A stretch of DNA of 64,000 nucleotides from Microbacterium sp. SORGH_AS_1204 (GTDB lineage Bacteria; Actinomycetota; Actinomycetes; Actinomycetales; Microbacteriaceae): contig NZ_JAUTBD010000001.1 of assembly GCF_030818935.1 (NCBI RefSeq), positions 1,054,001-1,118,000 of the forward strand. The letters are read 5' to 3'. Shown piece after piece: positions 47,620 through 57,198 of this stretch. A program made the translations under genes and the position numbers. The notes under the pieces were generated by a model. That model saw only the letters and a program-made list of their open reading frames with translations, was not told the DNA's origin and did not search any database. How positions within the stretch are numbered: position 1 is the first letter of the stretch; the number at the start of each line of letters is the position of its first letter.

Positions 47620-48630
47620 ATGAGCCCCGAATATCTCCGGAACGCGTGGACCCGGATGCTGCAGTCGTCTCCGTCCGAGGTCATCTGGGGCCTGCTGTCG
47701 TCGACGCTGATCTGCATCGCGCTCGGCGTGCTGATCGCCCTCCTTTTGGCACGGGTGCGCCGCGGTAGGCGGATCGCGGACTCCGCCTCTCAGTGGGACC
47801 GCGTCGCTCTCGGTGCGATCGCCCTCGTCGTCGCGGCGGTGTGGATCGGCGACATCGCGCTGCGCGGCTACGCCTTCGACATGTCCGCCACCGTGTCGTG
47901 GTGGCGGTTCGCCCTGGCCCCGGCGGTGGCCGCGGCGGGATTGGTCGTATGGGTCGTGACGCGCCGAACGGCGCAACCCCGTCGTACCCTGGACGCCGCG
48001 TCGGCGACCAGGCGTACGTGGACGACGTTCGGGCCGCACCGGGGCATCCGGGTGCTGGCCGCGGCTGTAGCCGTCACCGGGGGAATCGTCGTCGTCTTCG
48101 GCCGGATGTCGACGGCATTGGATCCCGGGCTGTCCGCCCACATCGCCTGGGAAATGCCGAACGTCGCGGCGCCGCCGATCGTGATGGTCTTTCCCGGTTG
48201 GGCTTACGGCATCCCGATGCTGGCAGGCGTGGTCGCGCTCGGCGCGGGCGTCGTGCTCGCCCTGCATCGCAACGCCCTGCGGCCGTACTCCGATGGAGCG
48301 CGGCTCGACCTCGAGCGTTCAGGCCGTTCCGACGTCGCCCGCGACATCGTGACGTTGGGGGTCGCGACCGTTCTGGTCGTGCTCGGCGGGATGCTGCACA
48401 TGGCGCGCTCCGCAGCCACGACCAGCATGACCGTCGTGATGGAGTCGGGGCGCGAAGAGACGGTCGACGTCGCGCTCCCGCACGCCGACCTGATCATGGC
48501 GGGAGGATTCGCCGCGCCGATCCTCGAGATCGCGGGGTGCGTGCTGCTGACACTGCTCGTGCTCCGCGCCGCCGCAATCGTGAGCGCCCGACACCGATTC
48601 CCTGCCCGGCCGGTCGAGGTGGCGACGTGA
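47620..48630 (+). CDS. Hypothetical membrane protein, operon partner of a GntR regulator
   Basis: 336 residues. Hydrophobic helices occur near 20-42, 62-82, 91-112, 145-165, 190-212, 230-255 and 290-315, suggesting seven. No ABC-type ATP-binding domain is present. The ATG at 47620 lies behind GAAAGGTGG; an in-frame GTG at 47599 is overlapped by the operator repeat. The stop touches the ATG of the GntR gene (TGATG), so the two are coupled. The family was not recognised. Confidence 0.65.
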   Translation: MSPEYLRNAWTRMLQSSPSEVIWGLLSSTLICIALGVLIALLLARVRRGRRIADSASQWDRVALGAIALVVAAVWIGDIALRGYAFDMSATVSWWRFALAPAVAAAGLVVWVVTRRTAQPRRTLDAASATRRTWTTFGPHRGIRVLAAAVAVTGGIVVVFGRMSTALDPGLSAHIAWEMPNVAAPPIVMVFPGWAYGIPMLAGVVALGAGVVLALHRNALRPYSDGARLDLERSGRSDVARDIVTLGVATVLVVLGGMLHMARSAATTSMTVVMESGREETVDVALPHADLIMAGGFAAPILEIAGCVLLTLLVLRAAAIVSARHRFPARPVEVAT

Positions 48631-48998
48631 TGGATGCCGTCTCGTCGAGATCCCGAGAGGCCGGATCGCCCACCGACCTGCACGGGTTCCTCCGCGGTCT
48701 GATCGCTTCGGGCCGACTCGGAGCGGGGGAGAAGTTGCCGACGGTGCGGCAGGCGGCCGCCGATTTCGGTGTGGCTCCCGGCACCGTGCAGAAGGTCTAC
48801 CGCGCTCTGGAGAGCGAGGGGCTCATCGTCAGCCGGGTGGGGTCGGGAACGCGGGTCGCGTCGGGCGTTTCCGCGCTGTCGGCCGATCTCACGCGGCGCC
48901 TGCGCGAGCTCGTCGACGTGGCCGTCAGCGAGGGGGTCACGACGCAGACGCTCACCGACGTCCTTCGTCTGATGGCGGACGACGCCCGATCGACCTGA
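48630..48998 (+). CDS. GntR-family regulator, YtrA subfamily
   Basis: 122 residues. The winged helix covers about residues 12-80: LHGFLRGLIASGRLGAGEKL, PTVRQAAADFGVAPGTVQKV and YRALESEGLIVSRVGSGTRV. Only about 40 residues follow, as in the YtrA subfamily, which lacks a large effector domain and usually controls a linked transporter. A GTG three bases earlier could also start it. The likely operator is at 47562-47604. Confidence 0.87.
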   Translation: MDAVSSRSREAGSPTDLHGFLRGLIASGRLGAGEKLPTVRQAAADFGVAPGTVQKVYRALESEGLIVSRVGSGTRVASGVSALSADLTRRLRELVDVAVSEGVTTQTLTDVLRLMADDARST

Positions 48999-49070
48999 TC
49001 GCGAAGAGACGACCGCGGCCCGCGTCGTACGATCGACGGTGGCCCGGCTGCCGGGCACGAAGGGAGTGCG

Positions 49071-50015
49071 GTGTCGGAGCGCGGTGCGACCGGCGTGGCC
49101 GTCGGGGGAGCGGTGCTCATCGGTGCCCTCACCGCGCTGCAGGCGCGGATCAACGGCTCGCTCGGTGCGGCGCTCGGCGACGGCATCCTGGCCGCCGCGG
49201 TGTCTTTCGCTTCGGGGCTCGTCATCCTGGTCGCGCTGGCGGTGCTGCTGCCCGAGGGGCGTCGCGGGTTCGAGCGCCTGGTCGACGGCATCCGGTCACG
49301 CACCGTTCCCGGGTGGATGCTGCTGGGCGGTCTCGTGGGCGCGTTCACCGTGGCGAGCCAGGGGCTGACGGTGGCGACGATCGGCGTCGCGCTGTTCACG
49401 GTCGGCTTCGTCGCCGGGCAGACCACCGGGGGTCTCGTGCTCGACCGCGTGGGGTACGGACCGGCCGGCGTCGTTCCCGTCACGGTGCGCCGGCTCATCG
49501 GCGCGGCGCTCGCCGTGGCGGGAGTCGTCGTGTGCCTGTCGGGCGATGCGCTGGGGAGCGTGCCGCTGTGGATGCTCGTCGTCCCCGCCGTCGCGGGCGT
49601 CGGGGTCGCCTGGCAGCAGGGCACCAACGGCCGCCTGCGCGTGCACGTCGAGAGTCCGTTGACGGCGACGCTGGTCAACTTCATCGGCGGCACCATCGTG
49701 CTCGTGATCGCCGCCCTCGTGCACATCGCTGCCGTCGGGACGCCGCGCGCCGTCCCGAGCGATCCGTGGCTCTACGCCGGCGGCGCGGTCGGCGTGATCT
49801 ACATCTACTTGTCGTCGGTGGTGGTCCGCCGCACCGGGGTGCTGCTGCTGGGTCTCGGGTCGGTGGTGGGCCTGTTGAGCACCTCGGTGGTGCTCGACGC
49901 GTTCTGGCCCGCGCCGGCCGCTCCGTCCACCCCGGTGGCCGTCCTGGCGGCCGCGGTCGCCATCGCCGGCGTCGTCGTGGCCGCGGTGCCGTGGCGGCGC
50001 GGTCGACGGGCCTGA
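49071..50015 (+). CDS. DMT transporter, YdcZ (DUF606) type
   Basis: 314 residues with ten helices in two YdcZ repeats. Each repeat starts with a similar motif: GALTALQARINGSLGAALGD in the first and GVGVAWQQGTNGRLRVHVES in the second. The family is putative small-molecule exporters or importers, substrate unknown. The GTG start sits behind GAAGGGAG with a -10 TACGAT at 49028-49033. A strong terminator follows. It is a single-gene unit. Confidence 0.85.
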   Translation: MSERGATGVAVGGAVLIGALTALQARINGSLGAALGDGILAAAVSFASGLVILVALAVLLPEGRRGFERLVDGIRSRTVPGWMLLGGLVGAFTVASQGLTVATIGVALFTVGFVAGQTTGGLVLDRVGYGPAGVVPVTVRRLIGAALAVAGVVVCLSGDALGSVPLWMLVVPAVAGVGVAWQQGTNGRLRVHVESPLTATLVNFIGGTIVLVIAALVHIAAVGTPRAVPSDPWLYAGGAVGVIYIYLSSVVVRRTGVLLLGLGSVVGLLSTSVVLDAFWPAPAAPSTPVAVLAAAVAIAGVVVAAVPWRRGRRA

Positions 50016-50039
50016 GGTCGCCCGACGGCATGAACGACG

Positions 50040-50069
50040 ACGCCGCCCGGAGGAACCCCCGGGCGGCGT
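50040..50069. terminator. Bidirectional hairpin terminator
   Basis: 11-bp stem ACGCCGCCCGG (50040-50050) with CCGGGCGGCGT (50059-50069) and an eight-base loop. Lies between the convergent transporter and nitroreductase genes. Confidence 0.8.
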
Positions 50070-50083
50070 GACGGTGCGCGTGA

Positions 50084-50653
50084 TCAGGAGCGCGCGTCGT
50101 GGTCCTTGCGCCGCTTCTTTCCTCCGGGCATGCGCGAGATGTGCTTCGCGGCATCCACGGTCTTGCGACGGACCGGACGCGTGCGCGGCGGCTTGCCGCC
50201 GACGTACAGCCACCCGAGCAGCACCTCGCCCTTCTTTAAGCCGTGGGCCTTCGCGAGCGCCTTGCTGCGGGTGTTGTCGTCGGTGCGCCAGAAGACACCG
50301 AATCCCGCCTCGTCGAGCACCAGGCTCAGCATGTGGGCGACCCCGGATGCCGTGGCCTCCTGCTCCCAGGCCGGGATCTTCTTCGACGACACGTCTGCCA
50401 CGAGGGCGAGGATCAGCGGCGCGCGGCGGGGCTTCGACGAGTACCCCTTCTTGCCGTCGGCCTTGTTCAGCGCACGCGCGAGCAGATCGCGGTCGCTCCC
50501 GCGGATCTCGATGATGCGCCACGGACGAAGCGTCTTGTGGTCGGCGACGCGACCGGCGGCGGCGACGAACGCCTCCAGCTCGGGACCGGTGGGGGCGAGG
50601 TCGGTGACCTTCGACCACGACCGGCGGTCGCGCATCGCCTCGAGTGCGCTCAC
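50084..50653 (-). CDS. Nitroreductase-family flavoprotein
   Basis: 189 residues. FMN-binding residues are in MRDRRSWSKVTDLAP and VADHKTLRPWRIIEIRGSD, and the C-terminal half has VAHMLSLVLDEAGFGVFWRT and LLGWLYVGGKPPRTRPVRRK. It resembles YdjA-like single-domain nitroreductases that use FMN and NAD(P)H. The C-terminal tail is very basic (GGKKRRKDHDARS). The GTG at 50653 overlaps the msrB stop (GTGA), so it is expressed with MsrB, consistent with redox repair. Confidence 0.85.
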   Translation of the reverse strand: MSALEAMRDRRSWSKVTDLAPTGPELEAFVAAAGRVADHKTLRPWRIIEIRGSDRDLLARALNKADGKKGYSSKPRRAPLILALVADVSSKKIPAWEQEATASGVAHMLSLVLDEAGFGVFWRTDDNTRSKALAKAHGLKKGEVLLGWLYVGGKPPRTRPVRRKTVDAAKHISRMPGGKKRRKDHDARS

Positions 50654-51057
50654 GCCTGCTCTTCCGGGGTGAAGTTCAGCGACAGCGAGTTCATGCAGTA
50701 GCGGTCGCCGGTGGGCGTGCCGAAGCCGTCCGGGAAGACGTGGCCCAGGTGCGAGCCGCAGTTCGCGCACCGCACCTCGGTGCGCTGCATGCCGTGGCTG
50801 TTGTCGTCGATGAGTTCGACGGCCTCCGGGCGTACCGACTCGTAGAAGCTCGGCCATCCGCAGTGCGAGTCGAACTTGGTTCCGCTCTGGAACAGCTCGG
50901 CACCGCACGCGGCACAGGTGTACAGACCGGCGCGGCTCTCGTCGAGCAGTTCGCCGGTCCAGGCGCGCTCGGTCCCGGCCTGACGGAGCACCGCGTACTG
51001 TTCGGGCGACAGTTCTGCGCGCCACTGGTCGTCGGACTTGTCGACGGCATAAGTCAT
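50650..51057 (-). CDS. msrB: Methionine-R-sulfoxide reductase B
   Basis: 135 residues. The zinc Cys pairs are in YTCAACGAELF and EVRCANCGSHLGHVF. The substrate-binding motif is SHCGWPSFYES, and the catalytic Cys is in GDRYCMNSLSLNF. It reduces methionine-R-sulfoxide in damaged proteins. The ATG at 51055-51057 has GGGAAG upstream. Confidence 0.96.
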   Translation of the reverse strand: MTYAVDKSDDQWRAELSPEQYAVLRQAGTERAWTGELLDESRAGLYTCAACGAELFQSGTKFDSHCGWPSFYESVRPEAVELIDDNSHGMQRTEVRCANCGSHLGHVFPDGFGTPTGDRYCMNSLSLNFTPEEQA

Positions 51058-51119
51058 TGGAACTTCCCTTCTCCGGCATCCATTCTGTCGTGCCCGCGAG
51101 CGGTCAGGTCGGCCCGGCA

Positions 51120-51125
51120 TAATCT
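51120..51125 (+). promoter_or_regulatory. -10 hexamer TAATCT, leaderless DUF2332 gene
   Basis: Ends five bases before the GTG at 51131. Confidence 0.5.
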
Positions 51126-51130
51126 GCGGG

Positions 51131-52120
51131 GTGGATCAGGATGCCGTGACCGCCGTCGTCGCCCGGTTCGAGCGCTTCGCCCGTGAGGAGGCGCCCGGTC
51201 GATCGGCGGTCTACGAGGCGTGGGCGCGGCGGGTGGCCGAGGATCCGGCGGTGGCGACGGCGCTCGCCGAGGTGGGTCCGACGCGTCGTCAACCCCCGCT
51301 CGTGTTCGCCGTGCTGCGGCTCCTCGGCGCCCCGATGGACGATGTCGACGCCTGGGCATCGTGGGTGGTCGCGCATGCCGGCGAGATCGCCGCCGAATGC
51401 GCCCGGCGGAGCGTGCAGACGAACGAGCCGCTGCGGTGCGCGGCCCTGCTCCCGGCGCTCGCACTGATCGACGGGCCCATCGCCCTGCTCGAGGTGGGCG
51501 CCAGCGCGGGGCTGTGCCTGAATCCCGATCGATACTCCTACCGGTACCGTCGCGGCGGCGAGACCGTCGCACTCGATCCCGTCGCGGGAGTCAGCCCCGT
51601 CGTGCTCGCATGTGAGCTGGAGGGCGCACCGGAGCTGCGGATGCCGGAGGTCGTCTGGCGCGCCGGCATCGACCTGAACCCGCTCGACGTCGACCGCGCC
51701 GAGGACCGGGCGTGGCTGATGGACCTGGTCTGGCCGGGCGAGGAGGAGCGGCGTGAGCGCATCGCGAGGGCGATCGACATCGCCGCCGGCGACCCGCCGC
51801 TGCTCGTGGCCGGCGACGGCGCCGACGCGCTGCCCGCTCTCGCCGCGCAGGCCCCGGCCGGCGCGACCCTGGTCGTCACGACCCCCGGCGTTCTCGCGCA
51901 CGTCCCCGCACCGCACCGCGCCGCCGTGATCGACGCGGCACGATCGGCGGGTCGATGGGTCACCCTCGACGCGCCGGCACTGCACGACGGATGGACGCGA
52001 CGCGTCGAGTCGGTGCGCGGCGGGTTCGCGCTGGCACTGGACGGCGATGTCGTCGCCGAGGTCGATCCACTCGGGGCGTGGGTGGCGTGGCATCCGGGGT
52101 CCGACGCGGCTCGACCCTAA
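51131..52120 (+). CDS. DUF2332 domain protein
   Basis: 329 residues. The first half is helical (VVARFERFAREEAPGRSAVY), and a Rossmann-like core has LLEVGASAGLCLNPDRYSYR with a glycine-rich strand-loop, then GIDLNPLDVDRAEDRAWLMD and LVVTTPGVLAHVP. It resembles a methyltransferase fold, but DUF2332 proteins have no shown activity. The gene is a common actinobacterial one. The next gene, DUF3263, begins ten bases later. Confidence 0.83.
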   Translation: MDQDAVTAVVARFERFAREEAPGRSAVYEAWARRVAEDPAVATALAEVGPTRRQPPLVFAVLRLLGAPMDDVDAWASWVVAHAGEIAAECARRSVQTNEPLRCAALLPALALIDGPIALLEVGASAGLCLNPDRYSYRYRRGGETVALDPVAGVSPVVLACELEGAPELRMPEVVWRAGIDLNPLDVDRAEDRAWLMDLVWPGEEERRERIARAIDIAAGDPPLLVAGDGADALPALAAQAPAGATLVVTTPGVLAHVPAPHRAAVIDAARSAGRWVTLDAPALHDGWTRRVESVRGGFALALDGDVVAEVDPLGAWVAWHPGSDAARP

Positions 52121-52123
52121 CGT
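52118..52123 (+). promoter_or_regulatory. -10 hexamer TAACGT, leaderless DUF3263 gene
   Basis: Overlaps the stop of DUF2332 (TAA) and ends seven bases before the ATG at 52131. Confidence 0.5.
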
Positions 52124-52130
52124 GGAAGTC

Positions 52131-52385
52131 ATGGCTCTATCGGACCGCGACCGCGCCTTCCTCGCTTTCGAGGGTGAATGGCGACGTCATGCGGGTGCGA
52201 AAGAGGAGGCGATCCGCGCCGAGTTCGGTATGACGCCCGCCCGGTACTACCAGGTCCTCGGCCGTCTGATCGACACCCCCGACGCTCTCGCCCACGACCC
52301 CATGCTGGTGCGGCGCCTGCGCCGCCGTCGCGACGACGCCGCAGACCGGCACCGTTCGCGCCTGGGCCGGGCGGCATCGCGCTGA
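52131..52385 (+). CDS. DUF3263 domain protein
   Basis: 84 residues. The whole protein is the DUF3263 helix-turn-helix-like domain: ALSDRDRAFLAFEGEWRRHA, IRAEFGMTPARYYQVLGRLI and an Arg-rich C-terminus (RRLRRRRDDAADRHRSR). A DNA-binding role is likely from the helices and charge but not shown. In actinobacteria it is commonly next to the LytR_C gene, as here. Confidence 0.88.
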   Translation: MALSDRDRAFLAFEGEWRRHAGAKEEAIRAEFGMTPARYYQVLGRLIDTPDALAHDPMLVRRLRRRRDDAADRHRSRLGRAASR

Positions 52386-52408
52386 AAGGGCGCCGGTCTT
52401 CCGACCGA

Positions 52409-52414
52409 TAGCAT
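52409..52414 (+). promoter_or_regulatory. -10 hexamer TAGCAT, leaderless LytR_C gene
   Basis: Ends six bases before the ATG at 52421. Confidence 0.55.
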
Positions 52415-52420
52415 CGTCCA

Positions 52421-53023
52421 ATGGCCAGATCGACCTTCCCTCGGGATCGCTTCGACGACCTGCCCGATCCGACCGGCCGCGTCGGCGCGCACCGCGCCGA
52501 GAACCCGCGGCTGCGCGGCTGGATCATCTTCCTGTGGGCGGCGATCGCCACGCTCGTGCTGATCATCGCCGGCATCTTCGCGACCCTCGTCGTATCCGGT
52601 CGCATCTCCCTGGGCCCCGACGCCGAGCCGACGCCCACGCCGACGGCCTCGGCGACGACGCCGGCCGTCGTCGACACCTCTTACTCGGTGGTCGTGCTCA
52701 ACGGCACCGCCGACGAAGGCCTCGCGGGAACGCTGCGCGATCGGATCGTCGCGGCGGGGTGGCCGGGCGACACCGTCGAGACGGGTGACTCCGACAGCAC
52801 CGACTTCGCGCAGACCACCGTCTTCTACCTCCGCGACACCGACGAGGCGGCGGCGGAGGGACTGGCCCAGACGATCGGGGGCGCGCAGGTGGCGCAGAGC
52901 GACTTCCTGCAGCCGAGCGACGACCCGAACACCCCCGACGACGAGAGCGCGGTGAAGCGCCTTATCGTCGTCGTCGGCCTCGATCGAGCGGCCGGTCAGA
53001 CCTCCGAGGCGCCGTCGTCCTGA
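52421..53023 (+). CDS. LytR C-terminal domain membrane protein
   Basis: 200 residues. A cytosolic N-terminus of about 33 residues is followed by a membrane helix (WIIFLWAAIATLVLIIAGIF). A Pro/Thr linker and then the extracellular LytR_C domain follow: YSVVVLNGTADEGLAGTLRD, AAGWPGDTVETGDSDSTDF and TVFYLRDTDEAAAEGLAQTI. The catalytic LCP domain is absent; in this family the C-terminal domain may bind cell-wall glycans. Confidence 0.88.
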   Translation: MARSTFPRDRFDDLPDPTGRVGAHRAENPRLRGWIIFLWAAIATLVLIIAGIFATLVVSGRISLGPDAEPTPTPTASATTPAVVDTSYSVVVLNGTADEGLAGTLRDRIVAAGWPGDTVETGDSDSTDFAQTTVFYLRDTDEAAAEGLAQTIGGAQVAQSDFLQPSDDPNTPDDESAVKRLIVVVGLDRAAGQTSEAPSS

Positions 53024-53116
53024 CCCGTGGGGCCGCGTGTTTCCGCGGCGTAACAACTTGACGGCACGCGCGTCAACAATGCTCGGGAACCCTGATTCCG
53101 CGGCATCCTCCGTGCT

Positions 53117-53122
53117 TACGAT
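53117..53122 (+). promoter_or_regulatory. -10 hexamer TACGAT upstream of the cold-shock gene
   Basis: Gives a short leader of about 24 bases with a ribosome site AACAGGAG before the ATG at 53153. An inverted repeat TTGAC/GTCAA (about 53058-53076) lies upstream and may be regulatory. Confidence 0.5.
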
Positions 53123-53152
53123 GACCTCGTCATTCAGCAACAGGAGATTCGC

Positions 53153-53353
53153 ATGACGCAGGGCACTGTCAAATGGTTCAACGCCGAGAAGGGCTTCGGG
53201 TTCATCACCGTCGCCGATGGTCAGGACGTGTTCGTTCACTACTCCAGCATCGAGATGTCGGGTTTCCGCGTCCTCGAGGAGGGGCAGACGGTGGAGTTCA
53301 CCGTCGGAACCGGACAGAAGGGCCCTCAGGCGGAGTCCGTCCGTCTCGCCTGA
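53153..53353 (+). CDS. Cold-shock protein, CspA family
   Basis: 66 residues. RNP1 is KGFGFITV and RNP2 is VFVHYSSI. It opens [16 protein letters not shown]. It binds single-stranded nucleic acid and aids RNA unfolding. This is a full-length plain cold-shock protein, unlike the extended one at 61785. Confidence 0.95.
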   Translation: MTQGTVKWFNAEKGFGFITVADGQDVFVHYSSIEMSGFRVLEEGQTVEFTVGTGQKGPQAESVRLA

Positions 53354-53373
53354 GACGCTGAACCGAACGCCAC

Positions 53374-53414
53374 CGAACGCCGTGGCATCCGTCACCCGGA
53401 TGCCACGGCGTTCG
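53374..53414. terminator. Hairpin terminator with GGATGCCACGGC stem
   Basis: 17-bp perfect stem (53374-53390 with 53398-53414) and seven-base loop after the cold-shock gene. The arm is CGAACGCCGTGGCATCC; the GTGGCATCC heart is shared with 23462-23508. Confidence 0.85.
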
Positions 53415-53436
53415 ACGTTCACGCCGGACCGTGTGG

Positions 53437-53463
53437 CTTGCACTCCCTAGGGTCGAGTGCCAG
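53437..53463. promoter_or_regulatory. CIRCE operator 1 (HrcA), upstream of groEL
   Basis: CTTGCACTC, nine-base spacer, GAGTGCCAG. The consensus is TTAGCACTC-N9-GAGTGCTAA; seven of the nine bases of each arm match. A -10-like TAGGGT lies in the spacer. Confidence 0.8.
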
Positions 53464-53468
53464 AATGA

Positions 53469-55154
<1,686 letters not shown>

Positions 55155-55171
55155 TCCACGCCTGACGTCTG

Positions 55172-55203
55172 AGAACGCCCCCTCCTTCGAGAGGGGGCGT
55201 TCT
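55172..55203 (+). terminator. Rho-independent terminator of groEL
   Basis: 13-bp stem AGAACGCCCCCTC (55172-55184) with GAGGGGGCGTTCT (55191-55203), loop CTTCGA. The only one here with the classic tight GC stem and tetraloop-like loop. Confidence 0.85.
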
Positions 55204-55389
55204 TCGTGTGCGGGTGGTCTTCGGGCGGCGCCTCATCGCTCCCCGGATGGGCGCGCGTCGCCGGCGCGCTGCAGTCCGCGAGCGGAGGGGGTTCCGGGAC
55301 GAGAGGACGCGTCCGCATCGGTGGTCCTCCGCCGCCCGAATCCCCTCTCCCGCCGCCCGCACGCGAGGAACCCGAGTGGTCGCGTCTCG

Positions 55390-57114
55390 TCAGGCGTCGG
55401 GCCTGAAGCCCTCGGGGAGCCGCTCCAGCGGCTGCGTCTCGATCAGCGCGTGCTCCTGGGCATCGCGGCGATCCGCGAGGGGCAGCGAGACGCGGAAGGT
55501 CGCACCACCGCCGGGGGTGTCGACCACCTCGACCGTTCCGTGCAGCAGGTCGACGATGGATGCCACGATCGACAGGCCGAGTCCGGAGCCCCCCGTCTCG
55601 CGCGTGCGAGAGGTGTCGGCGCGCCAGAAACGCTGGAAGATCTGATCGCGGATCTGTTCGGGCACGCCCTCGCCGTGGTCGATGATCTCGATCCACCCCA
55701 TGTCGCGTTCGACGTCGACGCCCACCCGGAGGCCGATGGGCGAATCGTCGGCGGTAAAACGTCGCGCGTTGCCGAGGAGGTTCGCCACCACCTGGCGCAC
55801 CTTGTTCTCGTCGCCGAGCACGATGGGCGCGGGTCGCGGCGGGGTGCGCACCACGCCGGCCGGTGGGGTGGGGGAAGCGGTCGGCGCGGCCTCCACGGGC
55901 GCGGGCGTCGTCTCACCGGCATCCTTCGGCTTGCGCCGCAGACGCGACAGCGTCGCGCCCGCGATCGCCATGGCCGACGTGCTCGGTGCGGCACGGCGGC
56001 GGTTGGCCGCGCCGGCCGGGTCGCCCCCGGCATCCAGCAGCGGATCGAGGCTCATCGTGGGCAGGACGATCTCGTGGCGCGAGGTCGTGTCATCGACCGT
56101 CACCTCGCGCTGCGGCGACGTCACGCGCAGGTCGAGGGCGGCGTCGCGCGCGATCGGACGCAGATCGAGCGCGATGATCGTCACGTCACGTCGCTCGTCG
56201 AGGCGGGCGAGGGCGAGGAGGTCTTCCACGAGCGCGCCCATGCGGATGGCCTCCTTCTCGATGCGCTCCATCGATTGGGCGACGTCCTGGTCGGAGCGGA
56301 TCGCGCCCATGCGGTACAGCTCCGCGTAGCCGCGCATCGTGACGAGGGGAGTGCGCAGCTCGTGACTCGCGTCGCCGATGAACCGGCGCATCTGCCGCAC
56401 GGTGGCATCCCGTTGGCCGAGCGCGCCGTCGATGCGGGCGAGCATCGCGTTGATGGCGGTCTTGAGCCGGCCCACCTCGGTGTCGGGAACGATGTCGGTC
56501 AGCCGCTGGCTGAAGTCGCCCGCCGCGATGTCCATGGCCGTCGTCTCGACCTGCCGGAGGTTGCGGAAGGCGAGCGTCACCAACCATCGGGTCAGCAGGG
56601 CGGTCGCGATCAGGATGAGCAGCGCGACGAAGGCGTAGATGCCGATGTAGGCCGTCACGATGCGATCCGTCGGCGCCAGCGGCTGGATCACCATCTGGGT
56701 GTACACGCCGGGGCTGCCGTTGACCTGCAGCACACCGACGCGGGCGAGGAAGTGCTGACCCGACTCACCGTCGTGCAGATCGATGCGCCGATCGATTTGA
56801 CCGTAGGTCTGCTCGACGGTGAAGGTGGAGGGCAACTGGGGGAGCGCCTTGGATGCCGTGCCGTTGTAGAACGCCTTGCGTTCGCCGTCGGGGCCGTACA
56901 CGACGACCATCGACCCGATCTGCGGGGCGTTGTCGATCTGCGAGAAGACGATCTGGCCGTCGGCGGGCGTCATCGTGAAGACGCTGTCGGCGATGTTGCC
57001 CGCCGCTTGCTGAGCGAGCTGCTCGTCGAGGTTGTTCACCAGGGTGGTGCGCAGGAACACCATGGTGCCGATACCCGCCGTGAACAACCCGATCGCGAGC
57101 AGCACGACGGTCAC
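55390..57114 (-). CDS. Sensor histidine kinase (TcrY/PrrB-like), unusual start and insert
   Basis: 574 residues from the first usable GTG. A membrane helix at the N-terminus, an extracellular sensor domain (about 30-150), a second helix (about 153-173), HAMP (about 175-230), and HisKA with RRFIGDASHELRTPLVTMRG (His251). The ATPase has NLLGNARRF, DHGEGVPE and GGSGLGLSIVASIVDLL. Residues about 343-429 are a Pro/Ala-rich insert between HisKA and the N-box. The frame stays open upstream to the response regulator stop, and those 28 codons look coding (WWRGLSLRTKVTGV) but lack ATG, GTG or TTG; a CTG at 57183 behind GAAAGG is possible. Response regulator and kinase form an operon. Confidence 0.88.
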   Translation of the reverse strand: MTVVLLAIGLFTAGIGTMVFLRTTLVNNLDEQLAQQAAGNIADSVFTMTPADGQIVFSQIDNAPQIGSMVVVYGPDGERKAFYNGTASKALPQLPSTFTVEQTYGQIDRRIDLHDGESGQHFLARVGVLQVNGSPGVYTQMVIQPLAPTDRIVTAYIGIYAFVALLILIATALLTRWLVTLAFRNLRQVETTAMDIAAGDFSQRLTDIVPDTEVGRLKTAINAMLARIDGALGQRDATVRQMRRFIGDASHELRTPLVTMRGYAELYRMGAIRSDQDVAQSMERIEKEAIRMGALVEDLLALARLDERRDVTIIALDLRPIARDAALDLRVTSPQREVTVDDTTSRHEIVLPTMSLDPLLDAGGDPAGAANRRRAAPSTSAMAIAGATLSRLRRKPKDAGETTPAPVEAAPTASPTPPAGVVRTPPRPAPIVLGDENKVRQVVANLLGNARRFTADDSPIGLRVGVDVERDMGWIEIIDHGEGVPEQIRDQIFQRFWRADTSRTRETGGSGLGLSIVASIVDLLHGTVEVVDTPGGGATFRVSLPLADRRDAQEHALIETQPLERLPEGFRPDA

Positions 57115-57198
57115 GCCGGTGACCTTGGTGCGAAGGCTCAGTCCGCGCCACCAGCGTGTGAGGGCATCGTCGGGATGCGACAGGGGGACGCCTTTCGC

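Noticed and set aside
53154..53353. groES or a second chaperonin gene near groEL
   Set aside because: The only gene just upstream is a cold-shock protein; no GroES motif was found.
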